Shown in pieces: positions 13,563 to 13,618 of a stretch of DNA of 13,618 nucleotides. Positions within the stretch are counted from its first letter, which is position 1; each line of letters begins with the position of its first letter. Below the pieces are notes generated by a model, which saw only the letters and a program-made list of their open reading frames with translations, searched no databases and had not been told where the DNA came from. The stretch covers positions 1 to 13,618 of the forward strand of contig NZ_CABUAN010000048.1 in the NCBI RefSeq assembly GCF_902489635.1, in the 5' to 3' direction. The position numbers and the translations under genes were made by a program. Source of the stretch: an uncultured Porphyromonas sp. Its GTDB lineage: Bacteria; Bacteroidota; Bacteroidia; Bacteroidales; Porphyromonadaceae.

Positions 13563-13618
13563 TATTTACATATCTTTACGGGGAAATTCGTCCGATTCCC
13601 TCCTTTCTCGAATATCCA

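Larger units (their letters stand above)
13357..13618 (-). repeat. Right arm of the long inverted repeat (runs off the window)
   Basis: This is the reverse-strand copy of 21-270, 262 bp against 250. The length difference comes from two extra heptamer units, less two bases just before the array. The arm points inward, towards the rpsF promoter, as the left arm points towards the tRNA promoter. The window ends inside it, so its outer boundary is unknown. Confidence 0.93.

Overview
The window looks like chromosomal DNA of a Bacteroidota bacterium, most likely a Porphyromonas-type species of the moderately GC-rich P. asaccharolytica/P. uenonis kind. The genus is my judgement from gene families and style; the phylum is firmer. 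Three things support it: promoters of the Bacteroidota form (a TTG element, 19-21 bases, then TAnnTTTG), start codons without Shine-Dalgarno sequences, and a DUF4837 lipoprotein, a family I know only from this phylum. No transposase, phage gene or CRISPR array is visible; the protein-coding content is core metabolism, RNA processing, DNA repair and translation.

Layout. Bases 21-270 hold a complex repeat that returns in inverted orientation at 13357-13618, so the 13.6-kb window is bracketed by two arms pointing inward. Inside the left arm come a promoter, tRNA-Pro(TGG), a perfect 40-bp palindromic terminator, then a 9-mer and a 7-mer tandem array (508-591). A first forward gene group (657-4089) encodes a 3-hydroxyacyl-CoA dehydrogenase, RNase Z and a polysaccharide flippase, about 30 bases apart. 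A second, tighter forward group (4280-11726) has its own promoter and a foldable leader. It encodes an unusual LSm-like plus cold-shock-like protein, a DUF4837 lipoprotein, PdxA (vitamin B6), an unrecognised membrane protein and an AddA/RecB-type helicase-nuclease. A convergent intergenic region with a 48-bp palindromic terminator separates this from the reverse-strand rpsF-rpsR-rplI operon, whose promoter lies just inside the right arm.

How parts relate. The genes do not form one pathway. RNase Z is the tRNA 3' processing enzyme and the window's tRNA lacks an encoded CCA, so it is a plausible substrate. The most unusual content is non-coding. Both arms are built from short tandem modules (a 7-mer array, GATCC, a 9-mer array, a second 7-mer array). 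A third, shorter cassette with the same order of 7-mers, GATCC and 9-mers, but different 9-mers, lies next to the tRNA. Both long arms sit directly upstream of translation-related promoters that share a 10-bp -33 block. The best candidate for something undescribed is this modular repeat family. Second is the LSm-like/cold-shock-like protein with its structured leader.
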